64,000 nt of DNA, taken from contig OY726560.1 in assembly GCA_963383645.1 (NCBI GenBank), forward strand, positions 64,920,323-64,984,322, in the 5' to 3' direction. The DNA comes from Muscardinus avellanarius (Eukaryota > Chordata > Mammalia > Rodentia > Gliridae). A model generated the notes under the pieces. That model worked only from the letters and a program-made list of their open reading frames with translations, did not search any database and was not told where the DNA came from. The translations under genes and the position numbers were made by a program. Shown piece after piece: positions 11,710-22,759 of this stretch; within the stretch, counting starts at the first letter, position 1, and each line of letters starts with the position of its first letter.

Positions 11710-12059
11710 CAGTCTCTAAGACTCCACGGGAGAAGAGAATCCTAACACTGATCATTACCAGCCAACTGACACAGCTAGTCTAATCTCAGTTACACCAAAC
11801 AATTATGAACTTTACACTTTTCTGACTCTAGCTCCAATGTTCACCTTTCATTACTCGTTGCTTTTTGGCTCTTAAAAAGCCACTAATTCTGTAGGCCACA
11901 CAGATGAGCTATATTTTATTATTAGTCTCCCAATAGTTTTGTTGTAGATAATACCTCTTATCTGTGGGTTATGATGATAATGCTGCCTAGGTTACTTACA
12001 AAAACTCAAAGGCTGTTTTTGTTGAAACCACCAATTCCTTATTTGGGCCTGTGCAAGTC

Positions 12060-12405
12060 TCCAATGGGTCCACTTTCTGTGATCAAAGGGCTTCAAATTC
12101 CACTCTCATGTCATAATAATGCTGTCATTTTTTGAACATGTGTCTAATGAAGAACCGTGAAGAATGATTAGGCATGAGCAGACCACAGACTACCTCATCT
12201 CCAACCACCTTTCTCCACACCTCAAGTCACCCTGCTTCATTCATCATCCTAAAATATCAGCAGATCCTCTCTTGGGGAGGACAATTGAGGCTTGGGTTTC
12301 CCCTCCATGGAAGATCACATTTAAAATAAAGTCTCTTTTGCAAAACTTATCTCAGTTATTGACATACTATGCAGTGGGTAAAATAGGCTTGGTTCAGTAA
12401 CACGA
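12060..12405 (+). mobile_element. Possible solo LTR fragment
   Basis: The region holds 'aataaagtctcttttgcaaa' at 12327, followed by a short U5-like stretch ending at 12405. That layout resembles the polyadenylation part of a retroviral LTR. No matching LTR copy or target-site duplication was seen, so this is tentative. 11709-12059 before it is unassigned. Confidence 0.3.
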
Positions 12406-13139
12406 AGGGCTGGTACTAAACTACAGTTGATGAGAAATCATAAAAGGAAATCTATGATCTCTACTGAAAAAAACAGCTTCCATAGTACATGTCCTACTGT
12501 TTCCACAGGGAAGGAAAATACTATTTACAAATACAGTATATAGTCTTTTATTCCTTAAGATGAAACTTCCTGTAAATACAGTATGAAGGCTTTAAGCCAT
12601 AATGCTTACAAAGGCTCAAATTATGAAAATCAAAGGTTCTTATTACAATTGTAGCTTAAATATGTTGCATATTTTCATATAATGAAGCAACTCTGAAAGT
12701 TTATCTATATATTGAGAGATATTATGTAGTACAATCGGATGGGTGAGCATTACAATGAAAGCCTTCATTTTTTGAATTTTCTGGCTTTTGTGTGCTGTTA
12801 TTATTATTTATGATTTGAATGTTGACAGCTAAGTCAGCATTGCGTAAGCCATAGAATAAGCATGGTTTTTGTCTTGGAAGTCTCTGAATGAGTTAGGCAA
12901 AAAAAAAAAATCATATTAAACCTCTCAATTCTGAAGACAGCAAGCTTCTTAGTCTTTAGGACATTTGTGTTTTCCATTCTTTATTATTTCTAACCTTTTG
13001 CCCTAATTTGGGAACTTCTTCACTTGGCATTCAGTGAAGAAAATGATGGAAGATGTCAATTTTCCTAAAAAATAGTTGCTCTGGTTTCTTCAGTGCTGCA
13101 GAATTGAAAGCACAGGGGTGAATAAGTGGAATAAAGATC
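12406..13139. other. Unassigned AT-rich sequence
   Basis: No transposon signature over about 730 bp. It has balanced short T/A-rich motifs and no runs apart from A12 at 12900. It could be old unique DNA. Confidence 0.45.
12828..12848. promoter_or_regulatory. Candidate MARE half-site abutting a C/EBP-like site
   Basis: 'gctaagtcagca' is close to a reversed Maf recognition element. It abuts 'attgcgtaag', which fits a C/EBP or PAR-bZIP site. Motif matches of this length occur by chance, and only conservation could raise this call. Confidence 0.25.
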
Positions 13140-13385
13140 ATGCTACAAGAATTAGATGGAGACTCTTTTCACCTCTGGGCATTAGCTCGAGCTGGTTCTG
13201 CTGCCCATGACGTCCTTTCTCACTTATCTCCAGCTCAGAAGTTCACATGGAGAAGCCTTCCTTGTCCTTCCCATCAGACCATGTCCTCCCAAGGGCAAGA
13301 AGTGTGTTTTGCTCAGCTATGAGGCACCAGCATCTTGCTCTGCATACTCAGCAACCACAGATAGTAGAGAATAAATAATACCTGG
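13140..13385 (+). mobile_element. L2 LINE fragment
   Basis: Resembles the L2 3' part: 'cacctctgggcattagctc', then 'tcacatggagaagccttcct', then 'agggcaagaagtgtgttttg', with a final 'agaataaataatacc'. Diverged. Confidence 0.55.
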
Positions 13386-13897
13386 AAAGACTGAGTTTGA
13401 GGAGAACACACGTGTCCTGTCTTCTAGATCATGCCTAGTGAAATTTCCACACATCTAGTCAGTCTTAAGCATAACGATGAGTAATTTTTGACCCCTGGGA
13501 TACATTTCAAAAAATCTATGATAATCCTGATTGGATGTTTGCTATTTGACTTGCTATGTGACCTATCCCTATCTCTTCTTCATTAACTAATCCCACCATT
13601 CCCTAAAACAAATCTCAATGTCTGTCTGTCTGTCTCTCTCTCTCCATATCTTTAAACAAGAATTTTTTAATTTCTGTTTTTAAAAAATTATGTTTTTTTA
13701 CCTTTTATTTCAAATTCTTTTATTAAAGTAAATAGTAAAGAAACATGAAAAAGCAACTAAAATACAAGTAACCTAAATTTATTAACACACTCATGTGTCT
13801 ATTGTTTTTATACTCTGAGTGAGCAAGAAGTTGTATAAAAATATTTCAAGTGGCTCAGACCTTTAGATAACACTTCTTTTTATTTGTATGGTACATT
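13386..13897. other. Unassigned sequence
   Basis: Contains a short (TCTG)n/(TC)n run at 13619-13643 and otherwise AT-rich unassigned DNA. Confidence 0.5.
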
Positions 13898-13913
13898 AGA
13901 ATTCCACTGTGTT

Positions 13914-14124
13914 AGCCAGGCGTGGTGGCGCACGCTTGTAATCCCCCCGCTTGGGAGGCAGAGACAGGAGGATCACGCAGGTTCGAAGCCAGCCATACTG
14001 GCTGGCTTAGGAGACCCTGTTTCCAAATAAGAATGTAAAATTAGGTCTGGGAGTGTAGCCCGGAGGTAGAAGGGCTTCCAGGAACCCCAGTACCACCAAA
14101 AACAAAACAAAACAAAACAAAAAA
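13914..14124 (+). mobile_element. B1-ID SINE, type A, young
   Basis: Full-length with B box 'gttcgaagcc', ID-half A-box-like 'gtgtagcccggaggtag', and 3' end 'ggaaccccagtaccacc' with an (AAAAC)n tail. The 16-bp TSD 'agaattccactgtgtt' is exact at 13898-13913 and 14125-14140. A 4-bp 'ctgg' duplication sits in the middle. Confidence 0.97.
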
Positions 14125-14140
14125 AGAATTCCACTGTGTT

Positions 14141-14784
14141 TACTGGGTATTGCTTATCTACCTAGTGACTCTTTTATATTCTACTAGAGGTAGCAGGGAT
14201 ACAAAAATTACATGGCATTGTTCATTCTCTGAAGTAGCTGACAATCTTTACCATCTTTGTAATCTTTACAATAGGGATAAGATAATACTTATGACATAAC
14301 AAGCCCAAAATGCATGCCATGATGATAGACTCTCAAAAAGACAGGAAAGTAGAAAATGGTTCTAGTGTAACAGGATCTTCACTTCTTAGAAGAAAATATA
14401 TGTTATAAAATAGAAGCAAAGGGAAGATCCCTAACCTTGAAATCAGTATAGAGTCCTGGCTTTGCCTCTTTCTAATAGGTGACTTAATTCTAGCTGCCTA
14501 AGAAATAACATAATATTAACTTAGTAGGTTTATTGGGAAAATTAAACAAGATGGCACACTTTTCAAAGCAATTTAAAATCTAAACAGTAGATTCTGTTAA
14601 GACAAGGTTGTCTTAACAGAATTTTCTCTTCTTCATTTTATTACCTAAATTAGCATTCATGAATTATTCTAAGTTAGAAACAAACTAAAAAAAAAAAAAA
14701 AAACAGGTATCTTTCTCTTTAGAACATCAACCCTAAGGCCAAATAAGATTTTACTGCTTAGAAAAAGTCTTCACAATCTAATTC
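14141..14784. other. Unassigned sequence
   Basis: AT-rich. An imperfect palindrome around 'gttaagacaaggttgtcttaac' type arms lies at 14596-14619. An A17 run is at 14687. Confidence 0.5.
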
Positions 14785-14814
14785 AATAAATATATACTAT
14801 ATGTCAGATAAATA

Positions 14815-15018
14815 TGCCAAGAAGTCTGTGAAGAGACAGATAGTACCTATTTTTGGCTGTGTGGGCTGCATGATCTCTATCACAACTATTCAACTCTGCT
14901 GTTACAGCACAAACCCTGCCATAAACAAAATATAAATACATGGGCTTGCCTGGGTTTCGATAAAACTTTATTTATTAAAGCAGGTGGCAGTGGGATATAG
15001 TTTTCTGACTCCTACTCC
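14815..15018 (+). mobile_element. Non-autonomous hAT-like DNA transposon
   Basis: Landmarks are 'gtgggctgcatgatctctat', 'attcaactctgctgttacag' and 'gataaaactttatttatt', ending 'tctgactcctactcc'. A related copy with a longer 3' part lies at 41395-41715. I do not assign a family name. Confidence 0.6.
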
Positions 15019-15331
15019 AGGTGATGCTGAGATGAAGAAGACAAAGTCCCTGATTTCATGGAGCTCATATTCTAGAGGGGAGAACGATCAATAAATAAAA
15101 ATAAATAATACTCAGTGTAATGGCTGGTGGTATAAAGAAAAATAATCAGAATCAGAGAATCAAAAGTGAGGTGGGAGAGGAGGAAGGTATTTTAGATAGG
15201 GCACAAAGGGATGTCCTTTCAGAGAAATTATTACTTGAAAGAAAACTGGGATAAAATGCAGAAATGATGTAAATCCTGCCCGGTGAAAAAAAATCAGGGA
15301 AGAAACTGCAGATGCAATAGTTGCTATATAG

Positions 15332-15797
15332 TATAGTGAGTTGAATGGCCACCTGGAACCTCCAGACATGACCCTACTTGGAATAATGGTCTTTTCAGAC
15401 AAAATTAAATTAGGGATATCAAGATGAGATTATCCTGCCAGAGGGTATGCCCCAAATCCAATGAAAGTCTTCAGAAGAGAAGAGAAGAGAAACAGACTTC
15501 AAGAGGAAAGGGGAAAAGGTTATGTGAAGACTGGCTGAGAAGGGAGACATGCAGCTACAAATGAAGGAACATAAGGGACCTATGAGGGTCACCAGAAGCC
15601 AGCAGAGAGCCATGGGATGGATCCCCTCTCCTTGCCTACAGAAGAACGTAACCCTAACCACTTCTTTACTTCAGACCTCTGATCTCCCCTATAAGCAAAG
15701 ACATTTCTCTCACCGAAAAATAACCATTGAGAGCGGTTATTTTAAGCCACTGAGTTTGCAGTGATTTGTTAAGGCAGCCCTAGGAAACTAATACAGA
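15332..15797 (+). mobile_element. ERVL-MaLR solo LTR (MLT1-type)
   Basis: Begins 'gagttgaatggccacctgga' and ends 'ttttaagccactgagtttg' ... 'ccctaggaaactaatacag', the usual MLT1 end. No internal proviral sequence is present. The frames at 15419-15764 are LTR noise. Confidence 0.8.
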
Positions 15798-16601
15798 TGG
15801 AAATAAGCTCAGTATGTTCTAGGAACTGCAAAACAAGAGCCAAGTGGGCAGATCCAGAGGAGAGGTAGTCAGTGTAGATATTCAAAATATTTAAAAAACA
15901 ACATGGTGGGGGCACTCAGCAATGAGAAAAGCCATCACAGAAAGCCTTACCAATGCATGTTGATTAAATGCCAGCCTAGAAGGTCATAGGGAAGATTGAA
16001 AAAGGTAGATGGGGTCAGATTTTATCGAGGTCTGTAACCAGGAAGGGGAGTCGGGATTTTACAGCTAGTATAACTAGCTATCATTGGAAGGCACTGAGTG
16101 AGGAAGGACATGACTTGATGTATGAGCTTAAAAACATCATTCTAGATCTTCTGTGGAAAAAAAAATAACAGCAGAGAGCAAGAGAAGAAGTGGGACAATG
16201 AGGTAGCTCTGGCAGTGTGATGGACGTCAGAGGATGGTGACCTCATGCAGGGCTGCCAAGCACAGTTGCGCAGGTTCTACACGGCACAATCCCAGGGCTG
16301 CTGTTCACAACAGCAACATCGTCTGCCATGTATTAATTACAATAGTCTTCTAGCTGAGAGGTAGAAACACACTTTCAAGACATATAGCACAGCAATGTTC
16401 CAACAAATGGTTGTGTCTTGAGAAAGGGATACTTTTAAAAAATTTGAATGCGGGCCTTTTATGGGCCAATATACTTGTATTCTTGGATTAGTGGTGGGAG
16501 GGTATTAAGAAAAGGTCAAATTCAAAGTATATTACGGAGGTAGAATCAGTGAAGTCATTGCCTTGAGGAGCCAGAAAGAGGAGTTAGAATGATGCATTAT
16601 T

Positions 16602-16817
16602 GCCGGGCGTGGTGGCGCACACTTGTAATCCTTGTGCTTGGGAGGCGGAGACAGGAGGATCGTGCAGGTTCAAAACCAGCTGCGCTGGCTTAAGAGACCC
16701 TGTTTCAAAAAAAATATATATATATATATATATGTCTGTCTGTCTGTCTAGGAGTGTAGCCTGGAGGTAGAAGGGCTTCCAGGAACCCCAGTACCACCAC
16801 CAAAAAAAAATAAAAAT
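16602..16817 (+). mobile_element. B1-ID SINE, type A, with internal microsatellite
   Basis: Type A body with (AT)n followed by (GTCT)n at 16709-16750, in the A-rich linker between the B1 and ID halves. Flanks 16588-16601 and 16818-16831 match at 11 of 14 bases as a TSD. Confidence 0.92.
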
Positions 16818-17000
16818 AATAATACATTACTTGCTTTGACTTTAGCCACTGGGTGGTATCATTTACCAAGATGGAGCAAGCAGGAGGGGTATAATAGTGG
16901 ACTCAGGGGTTCTACTTATCACCGTTACCTTTGAGATGCCTGTTAAACATGCAAGAGCTCAAGTAGACAGTTGCATATACCAAATTAGGGGTTAGTTTCT

Positions 17001-17953
17001 GATAAATTCTTTCTAGCATTAGTCTATCCTAAAATAATGGAATGATTTGACGCTATGTTTTATAATGGCCTAAGGTTGATTAAATGAAATGGGTGCAGAT
17101 CTAGTGCTCAAAGACAAACAATAAAAGCATTTTCCAAAAGGTGCTTGGAACTGACTGATTATCTAGTAAAATTTATACTGGATGAAGCCCATCTGGGCCT
17201 CTGGCCAAGTCACCGCGGAGCCTTTCATCACTAGTTTGTGTGGCTCAGCGCTGCTTTCATTGACTTTGGGGGGCAGAAAGTCTCTGTGGATGTAAATGTT
17301 AAGTAATCTTTAACAGTAGGGGTTTAATGAGTTGTTTTAGTGTTGGATAGTAAGTACTTCAAATCCATAATTCCACTTCAACTGCTTTTGTTATCCAACA
17401 CCATCTTAATTGAAATGCAACTTTTGAAATAACTCCCAAGAGAAAATTGTTTATTATTCCTTTGCCCAAATAGCCTCTCTGGGCCCTCACTGAAAATTAT
17501 TTACTTATGGAAATAATGACTTTAATCAACTGTGGGTCAAATTGGATATTAATAGAACGAGACATTTTAGTATAATTATTTTATAAGATTTGTAGAAAAT
17601 GAAATATGACATATAAACTATGGCTCATGCACAAAAAGCTAAATGTGTTCATATTGAAAGGAAGGTATTAGGATATGCTATTTTTTCTCCCTCATTCCTG
17701 AGATTCTGTTCATTGAAGTTGTCTCAATGAGTGCTGCAGAACACAGAAAAAGGCATTTTTTCCAAAGCTTTCCACCACCTCTGACATGGTAATTCTAGAG
17801 TTTAGAAAAAGAATGTCAATTTTGACATTCAATGCTATCTTCAAATTCTCCAATGTATCAGTCTACGAAATAGGTCTTGGCTGCCATAGAGTAAATATAA
17901 AAGTCACTAGGGAGATCAAAAGTCATTTTTACTAGAGGAGGATTTTCTATCAA
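17001..17953. other. Unassigned sequence
   Basis: No repeat or gene recognised. 17200-17280 is GC-richer with two CpGs. Frames are short and broken. Confidence 0.5.
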
Positions 17954-17963
17954 TATCAATGTT

Positions 17964-18201
17964 TGCTGGGCGTGGTGGCGCACGCTTGTAATCCCCGCGC
18001 TTGGGAGGCAGAGACAGGAGGATCGCGCAGGTTCGAAGCCAACCTCGCGCGCTGGCTTAGGAGACCCTGTTTCAAAATAAAAATGTAAAAATAGGTCTGG
18101 GAGTGTAGCCCGGAGGTAGAAGGGCTTCCAGGAACCCCAATACCACCAAAAAAAATATATATATGATATATATATATATATATATATCATATATATATAT
18201 A
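17964..18201 (+). mobile_element. B1-ID SINE, type A, with AT-palindrome tail
   Basis: The body keeps nearly all CpGs ('cccgcgcttgggaggc'). Its tail became an (AT)n tract at 18153-18201 containing a self-complementary stretch that opens with G at 18165 and closes with C at 18188. TSD 'tatcaatgtt' is exact at 17954-17963 and 18202-18211. Confidence 0.95.
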
Positions 18202-18211
18202 TATCAATGTT

Positions 18212-18988
18212 GACTTTCCCTTTAGAATAAATCCAAAGGGAACCGGGCATGGTGGTGTACACTTGTAATCCCAGAATTTGGGAGGATGAGAGTGGTTCGC
18301 TGACAGCTTCTGAGTGAGGCCCTGTTTCAAATGAAAAATAATACGGCAAAGGGTTTAGTTCAGAGGTCAAATGCCCCTGGGTTCCATCCTCAGGCCCACC
18401 AAAAAAAAAAAAAAAGAGAAAAAAAAAGAATATGTCCAAAGGGGTTGAAATCAGAGAACTGCAGTAACATATGCATACCCGCACAATTCATAATAGCCAA
18501 AGTATAGACCCAACCTATGTCTCCATCAACAGATGAATAAATTGTAAAATTATGGGAAATACACACAATGGAATTCTACTCAGCTATAAAGAAGAACAAA
18601 ATCGTGTCATTCGCAAGAAGATGGAAAGACCTGGAGAATATTATGTTAAGTGAGATCAGCCAGGTGCAGAAAGAAAAGGGATATATGTTTTTCTCTAATA
18701 TGCCCAAATTAGGGAGTATTAGGAATACCAGAGGAACTCCAGATAATGGAGGGGAAACCTCAGCAAAGCTAGAAAGGAAGGATAGGAGAGGAAGAAGGCT
18801 GAGGTTGATTAATGGAGGAGCTACACTGGAATATGTGTAAAAGTATGAATGTAGCATGGTTAACCTGGACACTCATTGTTGGGAGGGGGGAAAGGGAAAG
18901 TGGGGGCGGAGAAGGCACTTAACAGAGTCTGAATGTATGCCATTTTTAATATGTTCCACATAAAAATAAAAAAATAAAAATAAAAAAG
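18212..18988 (+). mobile_element. L1 3' end with ORF2 C-terminal remnant
   Basis: The frame at 18568-18840 carries the C-terminal ORF2p motif 'MEFYSAIKKNKIVSFARRWK' followed by 'LSEISQVQKEKG'. The 3'UTR and the tail 'cacataaaaataaaaaaat' follow. The 3'UTR belongs to the second L1 lineage of this window, shared with 23888-24108. A SINE interrupts it at 18242-18425. Confidence 0.88.
18242..18425 (+). mobile_element. B1-ID SINE, type B, nested in an L1
   Basis: 'accgggcatggtggtgtac' to 'atgcccctgggttccatcc' plus an A-rich tail. Flanking 'gaataaatccaaaggg' (18226-18241) and 'gaatatgtccaaaggg' (18427-18442) are an imperfect TSD in L1 sequence. The middle is shortened. Confidence 0.85.
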
Positions 18989-19124
18989 ATGCTCTTTTTC
19001 AAGCAGACTCTTGCATGTATGATCACTCAGCCCTGGGTGATTGATTCAGTGTGATCTTGGGACGTGGGCCTCAGAGAGCGTGGTAGAGGGGCCTCCGTGG
19101 GGCCTGGTGGGGGGTTCTGCTCCA

Positions 19125-19250
19125 ATGAACACTGTCCAAGGCTCTGGAGCAAGTTACTTAATTTCTCTGGGCCTTAGTTGCCCCATCAGTAAAATGGAGT
19201 TTGATGAGAAGATTCAATGGGACAATGTACTGTAGGTGTCTCACGCAAAG
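19125..19250 (-). mobile_element. MIR SINE fragment
   Basis: The reversed MIR core 'caagttacttaatttctctg' and 'catcagtaaaatggag' are clear. Confidence 0.8.
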
Positions 19251-20004
19251 CCAGGGGTCTTCTCAGGAAATTTCCTGTCTCTTTCTATTCTCGGCAAGAG
19301 CAGGTGAGCTGAAACAGAGCTAGTACAAGGGAATCAGAGGATGACCTTGAGGCATGGGAAAATTGAAAGTCGCAGGCTGGGAATTCAGAAAAGTGTCTAA
19401 GAAATCTGAATTGGTTGGATGGATTTGTGAAAATACACGCAGGATCGCTATAAAAGCAGATTCTTGGCAAGGCCTATAAAACAGCTACAGGATCTTACTT
19501 CACTGTATTTCTCCATAAAGTTTTTTATTTAAAGACTTAGCTATATGCGTGGTGACTTTAGTTTGTAGGTTTCTAGGTATAATTGCCTTTCCTTTTAATG
19601 GTTCTTGACTTTTAGGAGCCACACGAAATGAAACGGGTTACGGCCCAGGGCCACTCTTCCCTTGTTCCCCTCAGCAGCACGTCCAGGTTCACTGCCTTCT
19701 CACAGTCATCCGTGTGGTGAGACGCAGGTGTGATCCCATCAGCCACAGTTTAATGGCCATTCCTGCTGAGTCATCCCAGATGGCTCCGCTATTAATCACC
19801 TTATTTGATCATGTCATATTTAAAACTGTTTGGGATCCCCACACGGAGGAAAAGATCATGGGGTTTAGATATCCAATGAGATGCTAAAAGAAGCCAGCCT
19901 ATGACTGGAGGCCTGCCAAATTTTTCAGAGTGCACTGCTGATCCTGTAAACTTCACATCTCTATCAGCAAAGCCTGGATTCCCACTGATGTTTAATGGGG
20001 GAAA
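19251..20004. other. Unassigned sequence
   Basis: No repeat recognised. The stretch 19615-19800 is comparatively GC-rich with several CpGs but no supported exon. Confidence 0.5.
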
Positions 20005-20405
20005 CTACCTTTTCCAATTATTTATTTATTTTTATTGGTGCACTATGGTCTCACTTCATATTGTGGATCGTGTTGACATTGGCACACAGTACTTGGTGCC
20101 TCCCCTCCCCCCACGCCTCCCCATTTCCTTCCTTTTGAGTGTCCTGGTTAACAATGTTATATTCACATGTATACACATAGTCACATGTAGATTTTTCATT
20201 AATGAACCTCAGCCTTCTTCCCCCCCTACCCTTCCTTTCTGGCTTCTCTGAGGTTTCCCCTCCATTATCTGGAGTCCCTCTGGTATCGTTAATACTCCCT
20301 AGCTTAAGTGTATTGGAAAAAACAAAAACAAAAACATATGTCCCTTCTCTTTCTGTGCTTGATTAATCTCACTTAACATGTTCGCCAGGTCTTTCCATCT
20401 TCTAC
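20005..20405 (-). mobile_element. L1 3' end, antisense
   Basis: Opens with 'ttttattggtgcactatgg', the reverse of the L1 end 'agtgcaccaataaaa'. A pyrimidine-rich reversed 3'UTR follows, then the ORF2 end 'taatctcacttaacatgttc'. Same lineage as the copy at 7243. Confidence 0.8.
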
Positions 20406-21761
20406 CTCCTAAAGGGCCCATGACTCACCTTCCAACCCCCCCATACAGAGTGAATGCCAGTGAATCCTTTCAGCAAATGGGAGGTGGTATCCCGGCCTCT
20501 CTCACAGGAAGTAGAGACCCAGACAACAGATTCTCAGGGATGTATAGCTTAGAAACCAAAACGGGTGCCCATTAATGCAAAGTAGGATCATTTGGAAAAG
20601 TGGGAGATGTGAAATAACACATGCAATTTATTCCATTCTATAGAATATAAGGATTAATAAGAATAAAATCGTTTCTTAGGCTATCAGATATTATGAAATC
20701 ATCTCTTTTAAAAGTAGAAAAAAAAATGTCTTTAGTGGAAAAACACAGCAGGCATGGTTTTGTATTACATACAAATCTGTACAGCCAAGAAAAGAATGTA
20801 GTGCAAAAAAAAAAAAAAACTTTCACGGATAAAATTTCACAAGTGAGACAATGTCAAATTAATAGGGTAGCAAACATATTTCTTACAAAACAGTGCCTAG
20901 TTTATGGTTATTGTCTATTGATCCTTAGGTATTACTGCTTGTTCTGGGGAAAAATATAACATTATATCTGTTTATAAAAGCTATTTAGATAAAATGTCAT
21001 TTCTGAAGCCATAATTTCTTCCTCCCTTTATGATATGCATTATCATAGATTTCACCAAATAGACTAATAAATTTTATATCCTGCTTAATCAGGAAAATTC
21101 TGGGTTGTGTACTGAAACTATAAGGACACAGGGTACACTAATGAGTACTCATTAACATTCATTTGTTAATATTTTACTCACTGTTTCTATTCTGAAAAAA
21201 TAAAATATGCAACTGCAGTGGGAATTTACTAGAATTTATTACATATTTGATGTAAAATGTTATCATAGAGTTGAAATACTGTATACTTTCAGAATATTAT
21301 TGTATAGTTTAAAAATCTCATTGTTTTTATCCTAAATAACCACTGATCCACTGATACTTTTTCACAAACATAAGCAATCACAGACAAGGTATTTCATCAA
21401 AAACAGGGCAAACCTTACTCATGATTCTCGTATCTAATATGACACCAAGAACTGAATCATAATCTAAAATCAAGTATTTGTTGCCATCTTGAAATCAGAT
21501 AATGTATTATTTTCTATATATAATAGCATCAGGTACTAAGAGGAATACACTCTCCCTGTGAACACTCCACTCATACTCCTGTACTGAGAACTGAGTACAC
21601 TTTAGCATGGCTTCTAGTGGCCTGAGGCCGCATCCCAGGAAGACACCCCCACCCCTATAGGTTACTTTAGAAAAAACTCAAGACTTCACTCTTCTTTCTA
21701 GTCTATACCAAACAGTAGCTTTTACCTTCTTTCTTAGAGCATTAATTAAAAAGGATTTACA
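20406..21761. other. Unassigned AT-rich sequence
   Basis: About 1.35 kb with no recognisable transposon and no coding frame above 90 codons. 20410-20570 is GC-richer than the rest. Confidence 0.5.
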
Positions 21762-21811
21762 GGGGCATGGCCTAGCATGTGCAAGGCCCTGGGTCCAATC
21801 CCCAGCATCAT
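21762..21811 (+). mobile_element. Truncated ID SINE
   Basis: 'gcctagcatgtgcaagg' and 'tgggtccaatccccagc' are the 3' part of a free-standing ID element of the ancestral form, without a B1 half. Confidence 0.75.
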
Positions 21812-21893
21812 AGGAAGGGAGGGAGAAATAGGAAGGAAGGAAGGAAGGAAGGAAGGAAGGAAGGAAGGAAGGAAGAAGGAAAGAAGGAAGGAT
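21812..21893. repeat. (GGAA)n microsatellite in an ID tail
   Basis: Purine tail of the preceding ID, with about 13 GGAA units at 21833-21885. GGAA arrays of this length are known to be bound by ETS-domain factors in other genomes. Confidence 0.93.
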
Positions 21894-22266
21894 CTTTTTC
21901 AAGGACCTGAAAGCTGTTCCTTTGAAATGTAATCAGTAGGAAGAATACAGCCCCTTGTTTCCCAGTGCCTGTGGGAGGACTGAATCCTAACTTAGATAAT
22001 TGCCAGGTAACAGGCAAGCTGACCTAACCCATTTATTTATACTGCCCAACCATTTGTCCTTCTCCTCTTGATTGACTGCTTCAGCCCATGCCCCTTCCTT
22101 GCTTCCTCAGTCTGTTTTCTTTAAAAACGTCCAAGTAAAGGGAACTCAGCTCTGTCCCCTAACCAGTAGTTACTGAATAATATCCAATGTCCACTTGTTT
22201 TATCAAAATATAGTTATACTTACATATCTGCTCAGGTGATAACTTCAATTAATGAATGAGCATGCC
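21894..22266. other. Unassigned sequence
   Basis: Nothing recognised. Confidence 0.5.
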
Positions 22267-22713
22267 TTTTAAAGCATAGTGAAGTTGAGCATGGTGGCAC
22301 ACCCCTGTAATTCCAGCATTTGGGAGCCTGAGACTGGAGGATAACAGGTTTAAGATTGGCCTCAGCAACATAGCAAGTCTCTGCAACCTAGTGAGATCCT
22401 GACTCAAAACAAAAATTAAAAAGGACTTGGGATCTAAGCCGGGCATGGTGGGGCAAGCTTCTAATCCCCGTGCTTTGGAAGCTGAGACAGGAGGATCACA
22501 CAGGTTCAAAGCCAGCCTCAGCTACTTAGTGAGGCTCTCAACAAGTTAGTGAGGCCCCGTTTTCAAATAAAATATATTAAATAGGTCTGGGAGTATAGCC
22601 CAGAGGTAGAACTCCTCTGGGTTCCACCCCTAGTATCACCCTCGCCCCCGCAAAAAAAAAAAAAAGGACTCGGGGTCTAGCTTGGAGGTAGAATGCCCCT
22701 GGATTCAAGCCTC

Positions 22714-22753
<40 letters not shown>
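22267..22753 (+). mobile_element. Old B1-ID SINE split by another SINE
   Basis: The B1 half and middle lie at 22267-22436. The ID half resumes at 22661-22720 ('aggtagaatgcccctggatt') and ends in a (CA)n tail at 22718-22753. A type C SINE fills the gap. Confidence 0.88.
22437..22660 (+). mobile_element. B1-ID SINE, type C, nested in a SINE
   Basis: Type C: long middle plus 'aggtctgggagtatagccc' and 'ctgggttccacccctag'. The 19-bp TSD at 22418-22436 and 22661-22679 (aaaaaggact..ggggtcta form) differs at two bases and copies the host SINE's own linker. Confidence 0.9.
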
Positions 22754-22755
<2 letters not shown>

Positions 22756-22759
22756 CCAA

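Larger units (their letters stand above)
14785..17000 (+). mobile_element. Ancient mammalian repeat, broken into four parts
   Basis: Parts at about 14785-14814, 15019-15331, 15798-16601 and 16832-17000 read in order as one old element I know from mammals but cannot name. Landmarks are 'catggagctcatattctaga' (15058), 'gaaggcactgagtgagg' (16087) and 'actgggtggtatcatttacc' (16849). Another is 'tttgagatgcctgttaaaca' (16930). A hAT, a MaLR LTR and a SINE split it. 16245-16330 does not fit and may be a further insertion. Confidence 0.6.

Noticed and set aside
17858..18484. 208-codon minus-strand open frame, the longest in the window
   Set aside because: It runs through two SINEs and an AT microsatellite on the opposite strand. 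Repeat translation explains its whole length.
18568..18840. 90-codon frame with a good protein match
   Set aside because: It is the C-terminal remnant of L1 ORF2p in a truncated L1, not a cellular gene.
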